Positions 10,257 to 18,865 of a stretch of 64,000 nt of DNA are shown here, in pieces. Numbering within the stretch: the first letter of the stretch is position 1; each line of letters opens with the position of its first letter. The DNA comes from Flavobacterium solisilvae (lineage in GTDB: Bacteria; Bacteroidota; Bacteroidia; Flavobacteriales; Flavobacteriaceae). The notes beneath the pieces are model-generated. The model was not told the origin of the DNA and ran no database searches. It saw nothing but the letters and a program-made list of their open reading frames with translations. The stretch is taken from the NCBI RefSeq assembly GCF_012911605.1, contig NZ_JAAMPT010000205.1:62001-126000 (forward strand), written 5' to 3'. The position numbers and the translations under genes were made by a program.

Positions 10257-10979
10257 ATGAAAATTTTCACTTGGACAAATATCAGATTAGTACTAATGAT
10301 TATGTTAGTTCTATTTCTTTTTTCTTTTGCTTCCATGCGAAATGAGAATAGAAAAATAGCCAAAATTGATGTGGAAATCATCGACGAAGACACACCTTTT
10401 TTATTACCAACAATGGTTAATAAATTGTTAATAGAAAAAAATGAGCACTCAAAAACTATTACCAAAGAAGGTTTAGATTTGAAGAAATTGGAGAAGTCTG
10501 TCAACAATAATGATTTTGTACAAAAGTCAGAGGTGTTTGTCAGTGTTGATGGGGTTTTAAAAGCGGTTGTTAAACAAAAAACACCAGTTGGAAGAGTGGT
10601 TTTAGAAACGGGTTCTTTTTATGTTGATTATGAAGGAAATAGGATGCCGTTGTCTGAGAATTATTCGGCTAGAGTTCCGCTAGTTTCTGGCAAAATTGAT
10701 GCTGTTGAAAACGAAAAATTATCTGAAGTATTGAAGATGATTTATGAAGATGATTTTTTGAAAAAAAATATTATTGGAGTGCAAGTTGTGCCTAACGGAA
10801 ACTTGATTATGCAGAATAGAAATTACGATTACACCATCGATTTTGGTAAAATTATTAACATTGATAGAAAATTTAAAAACTATAAAGCATTTTTTCAAAA
10901 AGCAGTTTCAGATAGCACTTTGAACAATTACAAAAAGATTAACCTGAAGTTTACACAACAAGTGGTTTGTATAAAATAG
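10257..10979 (+). CDS. ftsQ: Division protein FtsQ
   Basis: A 240-residue protein with a short cytoplasmic N-terminus, one membrane helix near residues 9-25 (LVLMIMLVLFLFSFA) and a periplasmic remainder. FtsQ proteins are poorly conserved; the call rests on size, topology and its fixed position between murC and ftsA. In the family the periplasmic POTRA and beta domains link FtsA/FtsZ-driven division to FtsL/FtsB and the septal synthases. The stop TAG is directly followed by the ftsA ATG. Confidence 0.85.
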   Translation: MKIFTWTNIRLVLMIMLVLFLFSFASMRNENRKIAKIDVEIIDEDTPFLLPTMVNKLLIEKNEHSKTITKEGLDLKKLEKSVNNNDFVQKSEVFVSVDGVLKAVVKQKTPVGRVVLETGSFYVDYEGNRMPLSENYSARVPLVSGKIDAVENEKLSEVLKMIYEDDFLKKNIIGVQVVPNGNLIMQNRNYDYTIDFGKIINIDRKFKNYKAFFQKAVSDSTLNNYKKINLKFTQQVVCIK

Positions 10980-12365
10980 ATGATTATGGAAAAAGAGAAT
11001 ATTGCCGTTGGATTAGACATTGGAACAACCAAAATCGTTGCCATGATTGGTAAGAAAAACGAGTATGGAAAACTTGAAATTCTTGGAGTTGGAAAATCCA
11101 AAAGTCTTGGTGTTGCTCGTGGTGTTGTAAATAACATTACTCAAACGATACAATCTATTCAGCAAGCTGTAATCGAAGCGGAAGCCAATTCAGGATATAA
11201 AATCAACGATGTTGTGGTTGGAATTGCAGGTCAACACATTCGTAGTATTCAACATACTGATTATGTGATTAGAACCAATCCAGACGAAGTGATTAGTGGA
11301 AAAGATATTCAACTTTTAATCGATCAAGTAAATAAATTGGCAATGTTACCTGGAGAAGAAATTATCCATGTTTTGCCACAAGAATTTAAAATCGATGGAC
11401 AAGCAGAAATCAAAGAACCAATCGGAATGTACGGCGGAAGATTAGAAGCCAGTTTTCACGTAGTTGTTGGTCAAGCTTCATCAATCAGAAACGTTGGAAG
11501 GTGTATTCAAAGTTCAGGAATTGAGCTTTCAGGATTAACCTTGGAACCATTAGCTTCGGCAGATGCAGTTTTAAGTCAAGAAGAAAAAGAAGCTGGTGTT
11601 GCACTAATCGATATTGGTGGTGGAACAACCGATTTGGCTATTTTTAAAGATGGAATTATTCGTCATACAGCCGTTGTGCCATTTGGTGGAAACGTAATTA
11701 CAGATGATATCAAAGAAGGTTGTTCGATTATAGAAAAACAAGCAGAATTATTAAAAACAAAATTTGGTTCGGCTTGGCCAGGAGAAAATAAAGACAACGA
11801 AATTGTGTCAATTCCTGGATTACGAGGAAGAGATCCAAAAGAAATTTCTTTGAAAAATTTGTCAAAAATTATCCATGCGCGAGTAGTTGAAATTATTGAG
11901 CAAGTTTTCAACGAAATAAAAGCTTACGGACACGAAGATCCAAGAAAAAAATTAATAGCTGGAATTGTATTAACTGGCGGTGGTTCTCAATTAAATCACA
12001 TCAAACAAATTGTGGAATACATCACAGGAATGGACACAAGAATTGGTTACCCAAACGAGCATTTGGCAGGTAATTCTAGCGAAGAAATTTCTAATCCGTT
12101 ATATGCAACAGCAGTTGGATTATTGATGAATAGCATAGCTAATAATTCTAACAGTGCATATAAAATTGAACTGAAAGAAGTACAACAAGTAGCACCAAAA
12201 GAAACTATTCAACAAGTAGTTGAAGTAAAAGAAGAAGTTGTAGAAGAGCAAGTTGAACAGCCAAAAGCGGTAGAACAACCTGAAACAACGGGTGAAAAAA
12301 TTAAGCGTTCGTTTTTTGATAAATATGTTGATAAAATCAAAGATTTCTTAGACAACGCCGAGTAA
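10980..12365 (+). CDS. ftsA: Division protein FtsA
   Basis: FtsA is the actin-like ATPase that tethers FtsZ to the membrane. The phosphate-binding motifs GLDIGTTKIVAMIG near the N-terminus and ALIDIGGGTTDLAIF near residue 210 are intact, and LTGGGSQLNHI matches the adenosine site. A variable acidic linker (residues about 400-440) precedes a C-terminal helix (KRSFFDKYVDKIKDFLDN) that fits the amphipathic membrane anchor. Two starts are possible, ATG 10980 (abutting the ftsQ stop) and ATG 10986; the difference is two residues. Confidence 0.95.
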   Translation: MIMEKENIAVGLDIGTTKIVAMIGKKNEYGKLEILGVGKSKSLGVARGVVNNITQTIQSIQQAVIEAEANSGYKINDVVVGIAGQHIRSIQHTDYVIRTNPDEVISGKDIQLLIDQVNKLAMLPGEEIIHVLPQEFKIDGQAEIKEPIGMYGGRLEASFHVVVGQASSIRNVGRCIQSSGIELSGLTLEPLASADAVLSQEEKEAGVALIDIGGGTTDLAIFKDGIIRHTAVVPFGGNVITDDIKEGCSIIEKQAELLKTKFGSAWPGENKDNEIVSIPGLRGRDPKEISLKNLSKIIHARVVEIIEQVFNEIKAYGHEDPRKKLIAGIVLTGGGSQLNHIKQIVEYITGMDTRIGYPNEHLAGNSSEEISNPLYATAVGLLMNSIANNSNSAYKIELKEVQQVAPKETIQQVVEVKEEVVEEQVEQPKAVEQPETTGEKIKRSFFDKYVDKIKDFLDNAE

Positions 12366-12456
12366 AATTTAGTAGCTTTCAATACTGAGTTTACAGTAAA
12401 GAAGAAACAAAAAAACAGAAAGAATACAGAATAAAATCAAGCAAAACCAAAATAGT

Positions 12457-14391
12457 ATGATAAGCAACTCAGAATTTGGAAACATCTCATTTGATTTACC
12501 AAAAAATCAATCAAATGTGATAAAAGTAATAGGCGTTGGTGGTGGCGGAAGCAACGCAATCAACCACATGTTTAAACAAGGAATCAAAGGTGTAGATTTC
12601 ATTGTTTGTAATACTGATTCTCAAGCATTGCAAAACAGTCCAGTGCCAAATAAAATTCAGTTAGGTGTAAACTTAACCGAAGGACTTGGCGCCGGAGCAA
12701 ATCCAGATGTTGGTCAACAATCAGCAATTGAAAGTATTGCCGATATAGAAAAAATGTTGGATACCAATACCAAAATGGTTTTCATTACGGCTGGAATGGG
12801 CGGCGGAACTGGAACAGGTGCTGCGCCAGTAATCGCTCAATTAGCAAAAGAAAGAGATATTTTAACCGTTGGAATCGTTACAATTCCATTTCAATTCGAA
12901 GGTAAAGTTCGCCAAGAACAAGCATTACAAGGAGTTGAACGTTTAAGAAAACAAGTCGATTCGCTTATCGTCATCAATAATAACAAACTTAGAGAAGTTT
13001 ATGGAAACCTTGGTTTCAAAGCAGGTTTCTCTAAAGCTGATGAAGTTTTAGCTACAGCATCACGCGGAATTGCGGAAGTAATTACACACCATTACACGCA
13101 AAATATCGATTTAAAAGATGCAAAAACCGTTTTAGCAAATAGCGGAACTGCCATTATGGGTTCAGCTATTGCCAATGGTGATAATCGTGCAAAAGATGCT
13201 ATCATTTCAGCATTAGACTCGCCATTATTAAACGACAATAAAATTACAGGTGCCAAAAACGTATTGTTGCTTATCGTTTCTGGAACCAATGAAATTACTA
13301 TTGATGAAATCGGAGAAATCAACGATCATATCCAAACCGAAGCTGGTTTCAATGCCAACATCATTATGGGAGTTGGTGAAGACGAAACACTTGGCGATGC
13401 AGTTGCAGTTACTATTATTGCAACAGGATTTAACGTAGAACAACAAAACGGAATTGTAAATACTGAATCAACAAAAATAATCCACACACTTGAAGACGAA
13501 CAAAAAGTAGTGCGTGATTTAACTCAAAAACCAGTTGAAGTATTTCAATCAATAACCGAAACGCCAACAGAAGTTAAAGAAGAAAAAATCGTTTTTGAAC
13601 TAATCGAAGAAGAAACAGTAGTAGAAACTCCAAAAGCAGTTTCAGCTATCGACGAAAACGAATTGATTGCTATGAATCAATTCATAAAAAACCTAGACGT
13701 AACCTTCGAAATCGTTTCGCCAATAAAAGATATCGACTTCAAAGTAACAACTCCTGAGGTTAAAGAGATTAACGTAGTAGAAGCAAAAAACATAACCGAA
13801 GAAGAGCAAATTACCTTTTCATTCGATATGCCAGTAGCTTCAACCGAAACAAAAGAAGAAAACAAATTAGTATTTGAACTAAACGACGAAACAAAAAACA
13901 TCATCGTAAAAGAACCAGTCCAAGTAGTTCCAATGACCGAACTAAACGAACAAGGTGTAATCAAATACTCATTAGAAGAATACATGGAACTAGAAAACGA
14001 TTTATTAGGCTCAAAACCAGCCGCAAAAATCGTAGAAGAACCAGTAGCCGAAGAACTAAACATCGTTATGAAACAGCCAGAAGTTGAAAAACCAGCTGCA
14101 ACATTTGCTCCAACATTTGAAGACGTTTCACCAATGGAAATGACCATCGAAGAAACTCTAAAACACAGAGCCGACGAAAGAAGAAGAAAATTAAAAGAGT
14201 TCAATTACAAATTCCATAACAATCCGTCAAGAATAGACGAAATGGAAAAAGAACCAGCCTACAAAAGACTTGGAGTTGATTTGAATACACAAACTCAAAA
14301 CAACAATTCTAGAATGTCGCTCGGAACCGATAGCAATGACGACGCACAATTGCGTTCAAACAACTCGTTCTTGCACGACAACGTAGATTAA
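12457..14391 (+). CDS. ftsZ: Division GTPase FtsZ with very long C-terminal region
   Basis: FtsZ is the tubulin-like GTPase that forms the division ring. The GTPase core covers about residues 15-320, with IGVGGGGSNA and the tubulin signature GGGTGTG at about 115-121. The remaining 320 residues are an acidic, valine/glutamate-rich, low-complexity linker and tail, far longer than the roughly 60 residues in E. coli; long tails are seen in other Flavobacteriia. The end (SRMSLGTDSNDDAQLRSNN) may serve as the partner-binding peptide. It is the last dcw gene; a strong terminator follows at 14415. Confidence 0.96.
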   Translation: MISNSEFGNISFDLPKNQSNVIKVIGVGGGGSNAINHMFKQGIKGVDFIVCNTDSQALQNSPVPNKIQLGVNLTEGLGAGANPDVGQQSAIESIADIEKMLDTNTKMVFITAGMGGGTGTGAAPVIAQLAKERDILTVGIVTIPFQFEGKVRQEQALQGVERLRKQVDSLIVINNNKLREVYGNLGFKAGFSKADEVLATASRGIAEVITHHYTQNIDLKDAKTVLANSGTAIMGSAIANGDNRAKDAIISALDSPLLNDNKITGAKNVLLLIVSGTNEITIDEIGEINDHIQTEAGFNANIIMGVGEDETLGDAVAVTIIATGFNVEQQNGIVNTESTKIIHTLEDEQKVVRDLTQKPVEVFQSITETPTEVKEEKIVFELIEEETVVETPKAVSAIDENELIAMNQFIKNLDVTFEIVSPIKDIDFKVTTPEVKEINVVEAKNITEEEQITFSFDMPVASTETKEENKLVFELNDETKNIIVKEPVQVVPMTELNEQGVIKYSLEEYMELENDLLGSKPAAKIVEEPVAEELNIVMKQPEVEKPAATFAPTFEDVSPMEMTIEETLKHRADERRRKLKEFNYKFHNNPSRIDEMEKEPAYKRLGVDLNTQTQNNNSRMSLGTDSNDDAQLRSNNSFLHDNVD

Positions 14392-14414
14392 CCAAGAAAA
14401 AACAATAATAATAA

Positions 14415-14453
14415 CCCGAAAATTTCATAGAGATTTTCGGGTTTATTTTTTTA
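14415..14453 (+). terminator. Rho-independent terminator after ftsZ
   Basis: The inverted repeat CCCGAAAAT...ATTTTCGGG is followed by a T-rich run. It closes the dcw operon 24 bases after the ftsZ stop. Confidence 0.88.
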
Positions 14454-14463
14454 ACTTCGCAAC

Positions 14464-14489
14464 GTCATTGCGAGGAACGAAGCAATCTC
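14464..14489. repeat. Small dispersed hairpin repeat, TTGC/GCAA type
   Basis: A 26-base element starting GTCATTGCGAGG and ending GCAATCTC, with TTGC and GCAA arms around GAGGAACGAA. It is nearly identical to the copy at 42580-42605, and its first 19 bases recur at 44232. Confidence 0.75.
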
Positions 14490-14536
14490 AATAAAATAGT
14501 TAGGAGCGAATCGTTCGGGCATTTTAATAAACCATA

Positions 14537-14631
14537 TTCCCGCTATTCGCAGTATCTTTTTTGTCACACCGAGCGCAGTCGAGGTGCGTTTTTTTCAAAT
14601 AAAAAAGGATACTTGCTTCAATCGGGGCTAA
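14537..14631. repeat. Composite dispersed repeat with nested hairpin, copy A
   Basis: On the minus strand the element reads TAGCCCCGATTGAAG, then ATCC plus a T-rich arm, a central insert, an A-rich arm plus GAT, and GCGAATAGCGGGAA. The insert (14563-14588) is a small hairpin element with CACC/GGTG arms (GTCACACCGAGCGC...GAGGTGCG). The same ends occur at 44210-44338 and, partly, at 39365-39465. It fills the ftsZ-yqeY gap; the rest of that 300-base stretch holds the ftsZ terminator, another small repeat and AT-rich words (TATTTAATAT) up to 14690. Confidence 0.7.
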
Positions 14632-14690
14632 AAAGCAAACCATAAAAAAGATATTTAATATCAAATATTTAATATTTAAAATCTAAAAAA

Positions 14691-15140
14691 ATGAGCTTAC
14701 AAACAAAAATAATGGACGTAATGAAAGAAGCCATGCGTTCAAAAGATACTGTAGCACTTGAAGCACTACGAGCAATTAAATCAGAACTATTGTTAGCACA
14801 AACCGCAACAGGTTCAAAAGAAGAAATCTCAGAAGTTGACGAAATAAAAATTCTACAACGATTAGTAAAAATGCGTAAAGACAGCGCCGAAATTTTTACA
14901 ACACAAAACCGTCCCGATTTAGCCGAACCAGAATTGGCACAAATCGCTGTAATCGAGCAATTCCTTCCAGCACAACTTTCAGAAACAGAAGTAGAAGCAA
15001 TCGTATCAAAAATCATTGCAGAAACTGGCGCATCAGGAATAGCATCAATGGGAAAAGTTATGGGATTAGCAACAGCACAAATCGGCGGACAAGCAGAAGG
15101 AAAAACCATTTCGGCTATCGTAAAAAAGTTGTTGGTTTAG
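14691..15140 (+). CDS. GatB/YqeY domain protein
   Basis: A 149-residue protein of the YqeY family, related to the tail domain of the GatB amidotransferase subunit that contacts tRNA. The N-terminal helices (KDTVALEALRAIKSELL) and the C-terminal segment SGIASMGKVMGLATAQIGGQAEGKTISAIVKK match the family pattern of a small helical domain followed by a GatB-tail-like domain. Its cellular role is not established. It lies between the dcw cluster and tRNA-Arg on the same strand, a neighbourhood common in Flavobacteriia. Confidence 0.9.
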   Translation: MSLQTKIMDVMKEAMRSKDTVALEALRAIKSELLLAQTATGSKEEISEVDEIKILQRLVKMRKDSAEIFTTQNRPDLAEPELAQIAVIEQFLPAQLSETEVEAIVSKIIAETGASGIASMGKVMGLATAQIGGQAEGKTISAIVKKLLV

Positions 15141-15200
15141 TGAAAAGTGAACAGTGACTAGTAAATAGCTAATTACTCTTTACTTTTCACTATTCACTAA
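15139..15200. repeat. Large imperfect palindrome between yqeY and tRNA-Arg
   Basis: The left arm is made of AGTGAA-type words and the right arm of their inverses (TTACTTTTCAC, TATTCACTAA). Roughly 23 of 28 arm positions can pair. The left arm begins at the yqeY stop codon. No T run follows, so a processing or boundary hairpin is as likely as a terminator. Confidence 0.6.
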
Positions 15201-15207
15201 TAAAAAT

Positions 15208-15281
15208 GGCTTCGTAGTTCAACTGGATAGAATTTCGGATTTCGGCTCCGAAGGTTGCAGGTTCGAACCCTGCCGAGGTCA
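15208..15281 (+). tRNA. tRNA-Arg (anticodon UCG)
   Basis: All arms can be folded: acceptor GGCTTCG with CGAGGTC (two wobble pairs), D arm GTTC/GAAT, anticodon stem TCGGA/TCCGA with loop TTTCGGC, and T arm GCAGG-TTCGAAC-CCTGC, then discriminator A. The loop gives anticodon UCG, reading CGN arginine codons. No CCA is encoded. No integrase or att-like repeat lies beside it. Confidence 0.93.
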
Positions 15282-15289
15282 CAAAAATA

Positions 15290-15333
15290 AATTCCCAAAG
15301 CATAGTTTAATGTTTTGGGAATTTTTTATTTTT
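15290..15333 (+). terminator. Terminator after tRNA-Arg
   Basis: AATTCCCAAAGCAT pairs with ATGTTTTGGGAATT, followed by a T-rich tract, starting nine bases after the tRNA. Confidence 0.88.
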
Positions 15334-15338
15334 AGGCA

Positions 15339-16154
15339 ATGGAAAATTGGCCACTCTTTTTTATCATCGGAATTCCTTTAGCAATAACAATTGGTTTAGT
15401 GTTTAATTTTTTGTTCGCACTTGTTGATGAATTGCACATTGCAGCATTTCACCGTCCAATTTACATTCATTTATATACCAATTTCCTAGAAATTTCTGCA
15501 GAGCAAGAAAAGTTACTAACCGAAAAATTTGAGTTTTACAACAAGTTATCCACTAAACGAAAAAAGTATTTCAACCATCGTGTAACGCTTTTTTTAGAAA
15601 AATATGAATTCATTCCTCGAGATAATATTGTAATAAACGAAGAAGTTCAAACGATAATTGCAGCAACTTATGTAATGCTCACTTTTGGTATGCGACATTT
15701 TTTATTGACTGCTTTTGATAAAATCATTATTTACCCTGAAGAATATTATTCAACTTTTAGCGAACAATATCACAAAGGCGAATACAATCCAAGAATGAAA
15801 GCCGTTGTCTTTTCTTGGAAACATTTCTACGAAGGATTTGAAACTAGTAATGACAATTTGAATTTAGGTATTCATGAGTTTACTCACGTAGTTCATCATC
15901 ACAGTTTGTATAGTCAAGATGCCAGTTCACTTACATTCAAAAAACATTTTCAACGAGTTTTAATGATAATCGAAAATCCTCAAGCCAGACAAAAATTAAT
16001 CGAATCTGAGTATTTTAGAGTTTACGCTTTTACCAATTCGTTTGAGTTTGTTTCGGTAGCAATTGAGCATTATTTTGAAACGCCTAACCAATTCAAGCAG
16101 GAGTTTCCAGTATTATTTAAACACGTTAGTAGAATGTTAAATCATAGACATTGA
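15339..16154 (+). CDS. MtfA-like zinc peptidase (M90-type zincin)
   Basis: A 271-residue protein with one N-terminal membrane helix (residues 4-27, PLFFIIGIPLAITIGLVFNFLFALV) and a zincin domain with the metal motif H179-E180-F-T-H183. The surrounding GIHEFTHVVHH and a downstream acidic segment resemble the MtfA/YcaE family, whose E. coli member is a cytosolic peptidase that binds the Mlc repressor. Here the membrane anchor, also seen in Bacteroidota homologues, places the domain at the inner membrane. The ATG lies six bases after the tRNA terminator. The natural substrate is unknown. Confidence 0.82.
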   Translation: MENWPLFFIIGIPLAITIGLVFNFLFALVDELHIAAFHRPIYIHLYTNFLEISAEQEKLLTEKFEFYNKLSTKRKKYFNHRVTLFLEKYEFIPRDNIVINEEVQTIIAATYVMLTFGMRHFLLTAFDKIIIYPEEYYSTFSEQYHKGEYNPRMKAVVFSWKHFYEGFETSNDNLNLGIHEFTHVVHHHSLYSQDASSLTFKKHFQRVLMIIENPQARQKLIESEYFRVYAFTNSFEFVSVAIEHYFETPNQFKQEFPVLFKHVSRMLNHRH

Positions 16155-16156
16155 TT

Positions 16157-17353
16157 TTATTCGTGTTTTGGTTCTGGTAAATCAAAATAATCTCCTTTAG
16201 TTCTGTCTAATGTTTTTGATAAGGAATTAAAATTTTGGGTAGTTGGTTTTATATCAACGTATTTGCCTACAATGCTTCTGTGTTTATATATAATAAATGT
16301 GTTTTCTGCACTTGGATTGATTTTATTTAAATTGGCTTCGGTTTTTTGATCAGAAAATGATGGAACAAATGTTAAAGCTGTATTTTTAATATTGAGTTCT
16401 ATTCCTAATTTTTCCAATTGTTTCTGTCTTTTTTGTTTGTCATAAGAGTTTTCATTTCCATATACAAAGTAAACTTTCAAATGATTTTTTCTTTTTACGG
16501 TTTCTGTTTCTAGAAAAGTAAGCCAAAGTTTTATTTCTTTCCAATTAGGATTGTTTCCAACATAATAAATTATACCATGATAGCGACCATATTTACACAC
16601 AGGACAAACTTGTGTTGCTTTATCTGGTCCAAAAGCGTGAAATGGTAGAAACGATGGTTGATCTTCGCCTATATTCAATCCTGATTGCTTTCCTAAAGTT
16701 CTTTTCTTTGGATAATTTGGAATATTTAACCCGAGAATAATATCGTGTTCGGCAATTTGTAAGCTATCTTTGAGTAAGATTCTTGTAATTCCGCTTCCAC
16801 CTCGATTTTCTTGGCGGTATTTTTTTAGATGTGGAATAAGTAATTTATCATCATCAAAGTTAATTTCATCTGTATGGTATTCGTTTTCAATATCAGGTTC
16901 TTTAATAGATAAATGAATATGTGCAGGTAAAATATCATTAGGATAAGGTGCAGGACGAATGGTTTTAATAGTGTATTTTCCATTTGCATCCGTTTTTACC
17001 CAACCGCGAATATGTCCGTGTTTTTTAGCTTTTTCGTCCATTTCTGCTTTGGGCGAATAATAGCCATTATTGTCGGTTTGCCAGTAATAAATAACGACAT
17101 TCGGAGCTGGTGTTTTTCCGTCCAACTGAAAAGTCGTTCCTGTAATAATTAGTTTTTGCCCTTTTTCCTTCCAGCCAGAACTTGTGTCAATAGAGGAAAT
17201 ATTTTTTGGCATTCCAATGTACATTAGTTCACATCCGTCGCAACCGTTACACACAATTTTGTTACTTTCATTTTTTGGTTTGTGGTTCGTTTGTTCGTTA
17301 CAGCTTATTAATAACAGGTATAAAATTGTTTTACAGAGAATTAGTTTTTTCAT
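16157..17353 (-). CDS. Lipoprotein with intradiol dioxygenase domain fused to thioredoxin-like domain
   Basis: The N-terminus has a lipobox ending at C18 (LLLISC), then a CxxCxxC cluster at C35, C38 and C41. Residues about 65-160 match the intradiol ring-cleavage dioxygenase fold, with candidate iron ligands Y98 or Y99, Y137 and the histidines of PAHIHL (H145, H147). After a linker, residues 245-398 look like a thioredoxin-like domain with C250-P-V-C253 in the context CPVCKYG. Periplasmic dioxygenase-like proteins of this sort are frequent in Bacteroidota, but the substrate is unknown and the redox fusion is unusual. A membrane LytTR regulator lies 68 bases upstream on the same strand and may share its transcript. 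The gene ends two bases from the convergent zincin gene. Confidence 0.72.
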   Translation of the reverse strand: MKKLILCKTILYLLLISCNEQTNHKPKNESNKIVCNGCDGCELMYIGMPKNISSIDTSSGWKEKGQKLIITGTTFQLDGKTPAPNVVIYYWQTDNNGYYSPKAEMDEKAKKHGHIRGWVKTDANGKYTIKTIRPAPYPNDILPAHIHLSIKEPDIENEYHTDEINFDDDKLLIPHLKKYRQENRGGSGITRILLKDSLQIAEHDIILGLNIPNYPKKRTLGKQSGLNIGEDQPSFLPFHAFGPDKATQVCPVCKYGRYHGIIYYVGNNPNWKEIKLWLTFLETETVKRKNHLKVYFVYGNENSYDKQKRQKQLEKLGIELNIKNTALTFVPSFSDQKTEANLNKINPSAENTFIIYKHRSIVGKYVDIKPTTQNFNSLSKTLDRTKGDYFDLPEPKHE

Positions 17354-17421
17354 ATTCTAGATTTTTCTGTAAATATGTTTTAGAAATAGCTGATTGTCAA
17401 ATAAAATAAGGTAAGGCGAGT

Positions 17422-18258
17422 TTATTTTATGGCAAGATGATGTTGCTTTCCAAAATTAGATTTGAATTTGGCAACATAATTTCGGCTCATTCTTAAATTA
17501 GTATTGTCTATCAGCGTAACATCGTAATCTCCATTTTTTCGTGACTGAATAGAAATGATTTTATCGCTATTTACAATGTGTGATTTGTGAATACGGATAA
17601 ATTGCTTGTCATCTAATTGGGTTTCTAAAGATTTTAGGGTTTCTGTGTGTAAATATTTTTTGGAAAGATGAAAAATGTTTACGTATGGTGAATTAGCCGA
17701 AAAATATAATATCTCGTTTACGTCTATGATTATTTTTTTTTTGTTTCTGTCAGAAGTAATAATGGATGAAATGAAGCTTTGTTTCAAAGTCTGTTTTTCT
17801 TGAGGAAGTATTGTTCTTCTTTGCGACTTGTTTATGTAAACAAAAAATGTGACTACGAAACCATAAATAAGAATGGATTTAACTGCATATTCTGTTATTC
17901 CAAAATTAAAGGTTTGCCAATATGGGAAAGTATGATAGTAAAATGTTTTTGATAAAAACCAAATTAGAGCTGGATAAATAGATAAATGGAAACAAGTAAT
18001 TATGGCTGTAAAACAAATATTTTGCCATAGCTTATTTGGCTGGATTAGTTTTAGCAACAGTTTTGTCAGAGGAAAAAATAACAGCCAGAACGAACTAAAA
18101 AGTAATGATTCTGATATAAAGAAGGATGAATTTTGAAACAGCGAGTAAATAAAATCCAAAATAATAGTCGCAACTATTAAAAAGAATAAACAGCTGACCA
18201 TTATAGTATTCTGATATTGTTTGTTTTGGATAGTATTGTATTTCTGTTGTATTGCCAT
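17422..18258 (-). CDS. Membrane-bound LytTR-family transcriptional regulator
   Basis: The first half holds about four membrane helices (near residues 20-38, 47-67, 82-104 and 126-141). The second half, about residues 172-270, is a LytTR DNA-binding domain: INEILYFSANSPYVNIF-like start, KYLHTETLKSLE, then FIRIHKSHIVNSDKI and a final arginine/lysine-rich strand. There is no response-regulator receiver domain, so sensing is probably through the membrane segment. The following gene on the same strand is the dioxygenase/thioredoxin-like lipoprotein, the most likely target or partner. Confidence 0.85.
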   Translation of the reverse strand: MAIQQKYNTIQNKQYQNTIMVSCLFFLIVATIILDFIYSLFQNSSFFISESLLFSSFWLLFFPLTKLLLKLIQPNKLWQNICFTAIITCFHLSIYPALIWFLSKTFYYHTFPYWQTFNFGITEYAVKSILIYGFVVTFFVYINKSQRRTILPQEKQTLKQSFISSIITSDRNKKKIIIDVNEILYFSANSPYVNIFHLSKKYLHTETLKSLETQLDDKQFIRIHKSHIVNSDKIISIQSRKNGDYDVTLIDNTNLRMSRNYVAKFKSNFGKQHHLAIK

Positions 18259-18399
18259 TTTTTTGTTCTAAAGAGATTAAGCTAATTTACAAAAAAGAAG
18301 AATGTAATGCATTTTTATAAAAAGAGTAGCCTGATTTTTATCATATTTTTTCTTGATTAATAGCGGTAAATTTAAAGTATAATTCAAATACTTTTAATC

Positions 18400-18819
18400 A
18401 TGAAACAACGTGTTCCGGTCGCAACTATAATGACCAAAAATGTAGTTAAACTTAATGTTACTGATGATTTAACTAAGGCAGAAGGTTTGTTTAAAAAACA
18501 CCACATCCGACATATTCCTGTAGTTAGCGGAAATAAAATAATTGGGATGTTAAGTTACACCGATTTACTTCGAATTTCGTTTGCTGATGCTGTTGACGAA
18601 GAAGAAACAAGTGTTGATGTAACGGTTTACAATATGTTTTCGGTAGAACAAGTGATGGCAAGAAATTTAGTAACGGTTTCTCCTGAAACGGCCATCAAAG
18701 AAGTAGCCGAAATATTAGCTTCCAAAGAATTTCATGCACTTCCTGTTTGTGAAGGCGAACTTTTGGTTGGAATTGTAACCACAACCGATTTGATAAAATA
18801 TCTGATTGAGCAGTATTAA
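18400..18819 (+). CDS. CBS-domain pair protein
   Basis: A 139-residue stand-alone protein made of two CBS domains: residues about 8-62 (IMTKNVVKL...HIRHIPVVSGNKIIGML) and 78-135 (VMARNLVTVSPE...EFHALPVCEGELLVGIVTTTDL). Such pairs bind adenosine nucleotides and act as energy-state sensors when attached to or contacting a partner; none is evident here. It is transcribed away from the LytTR gene and converges on rpe, with a shared hairpin between them. Confidence 0.9.
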   Translation: MKQRVPVATIMTKNVVKLNVTDDLTKAEGLFKKHHIRHIPVVSGNKIIGMLSYTDLLRISFADAVDEEETSVDVTVYNMFSVEQVMARNLVTVSPETAIKEVAEILASKEFHALPVCEGELLVGIVTTTDLIKYLIEQY

Positions 18820-18827
18820 TAAAAAAA

Positions 18828-18853
18828 CCTGACAGGTTTCAAAACTTGTCAGG
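18828..18853. terminator. Bidirectional terminator between CBS gene and rpe
   Basis: CCTGACAG pairs with CTTGTCAGG; an A run lies on the left and T-rich sequence on the right, suiting both converging genes. Confidence 0.8.
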
Positions 18854-18865
18854 CTTATATTTGTT

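Noticed and set aside
13677..14204. A 175-codon open frame on the minus strand inside ftsZ
   Set aside because: It mirrors the low-complexity linker of ftsZ, has serine/phenylalanine-rich shadow composition and no family resemblance or promoter.
14669..15109. A 146-codon open frame antisense to the yqeY-like gene
   Set aside because: Low-complexity Ser/Ala/Ile composition from the opposite strand of a clear GatB/YqeY protein.
15208..15281. tRNA-Arg as an integration site of a mobile island
   Set aside because: No integrase, no repeat of the tRNA 3' end and only housekeeping-type genes follow.
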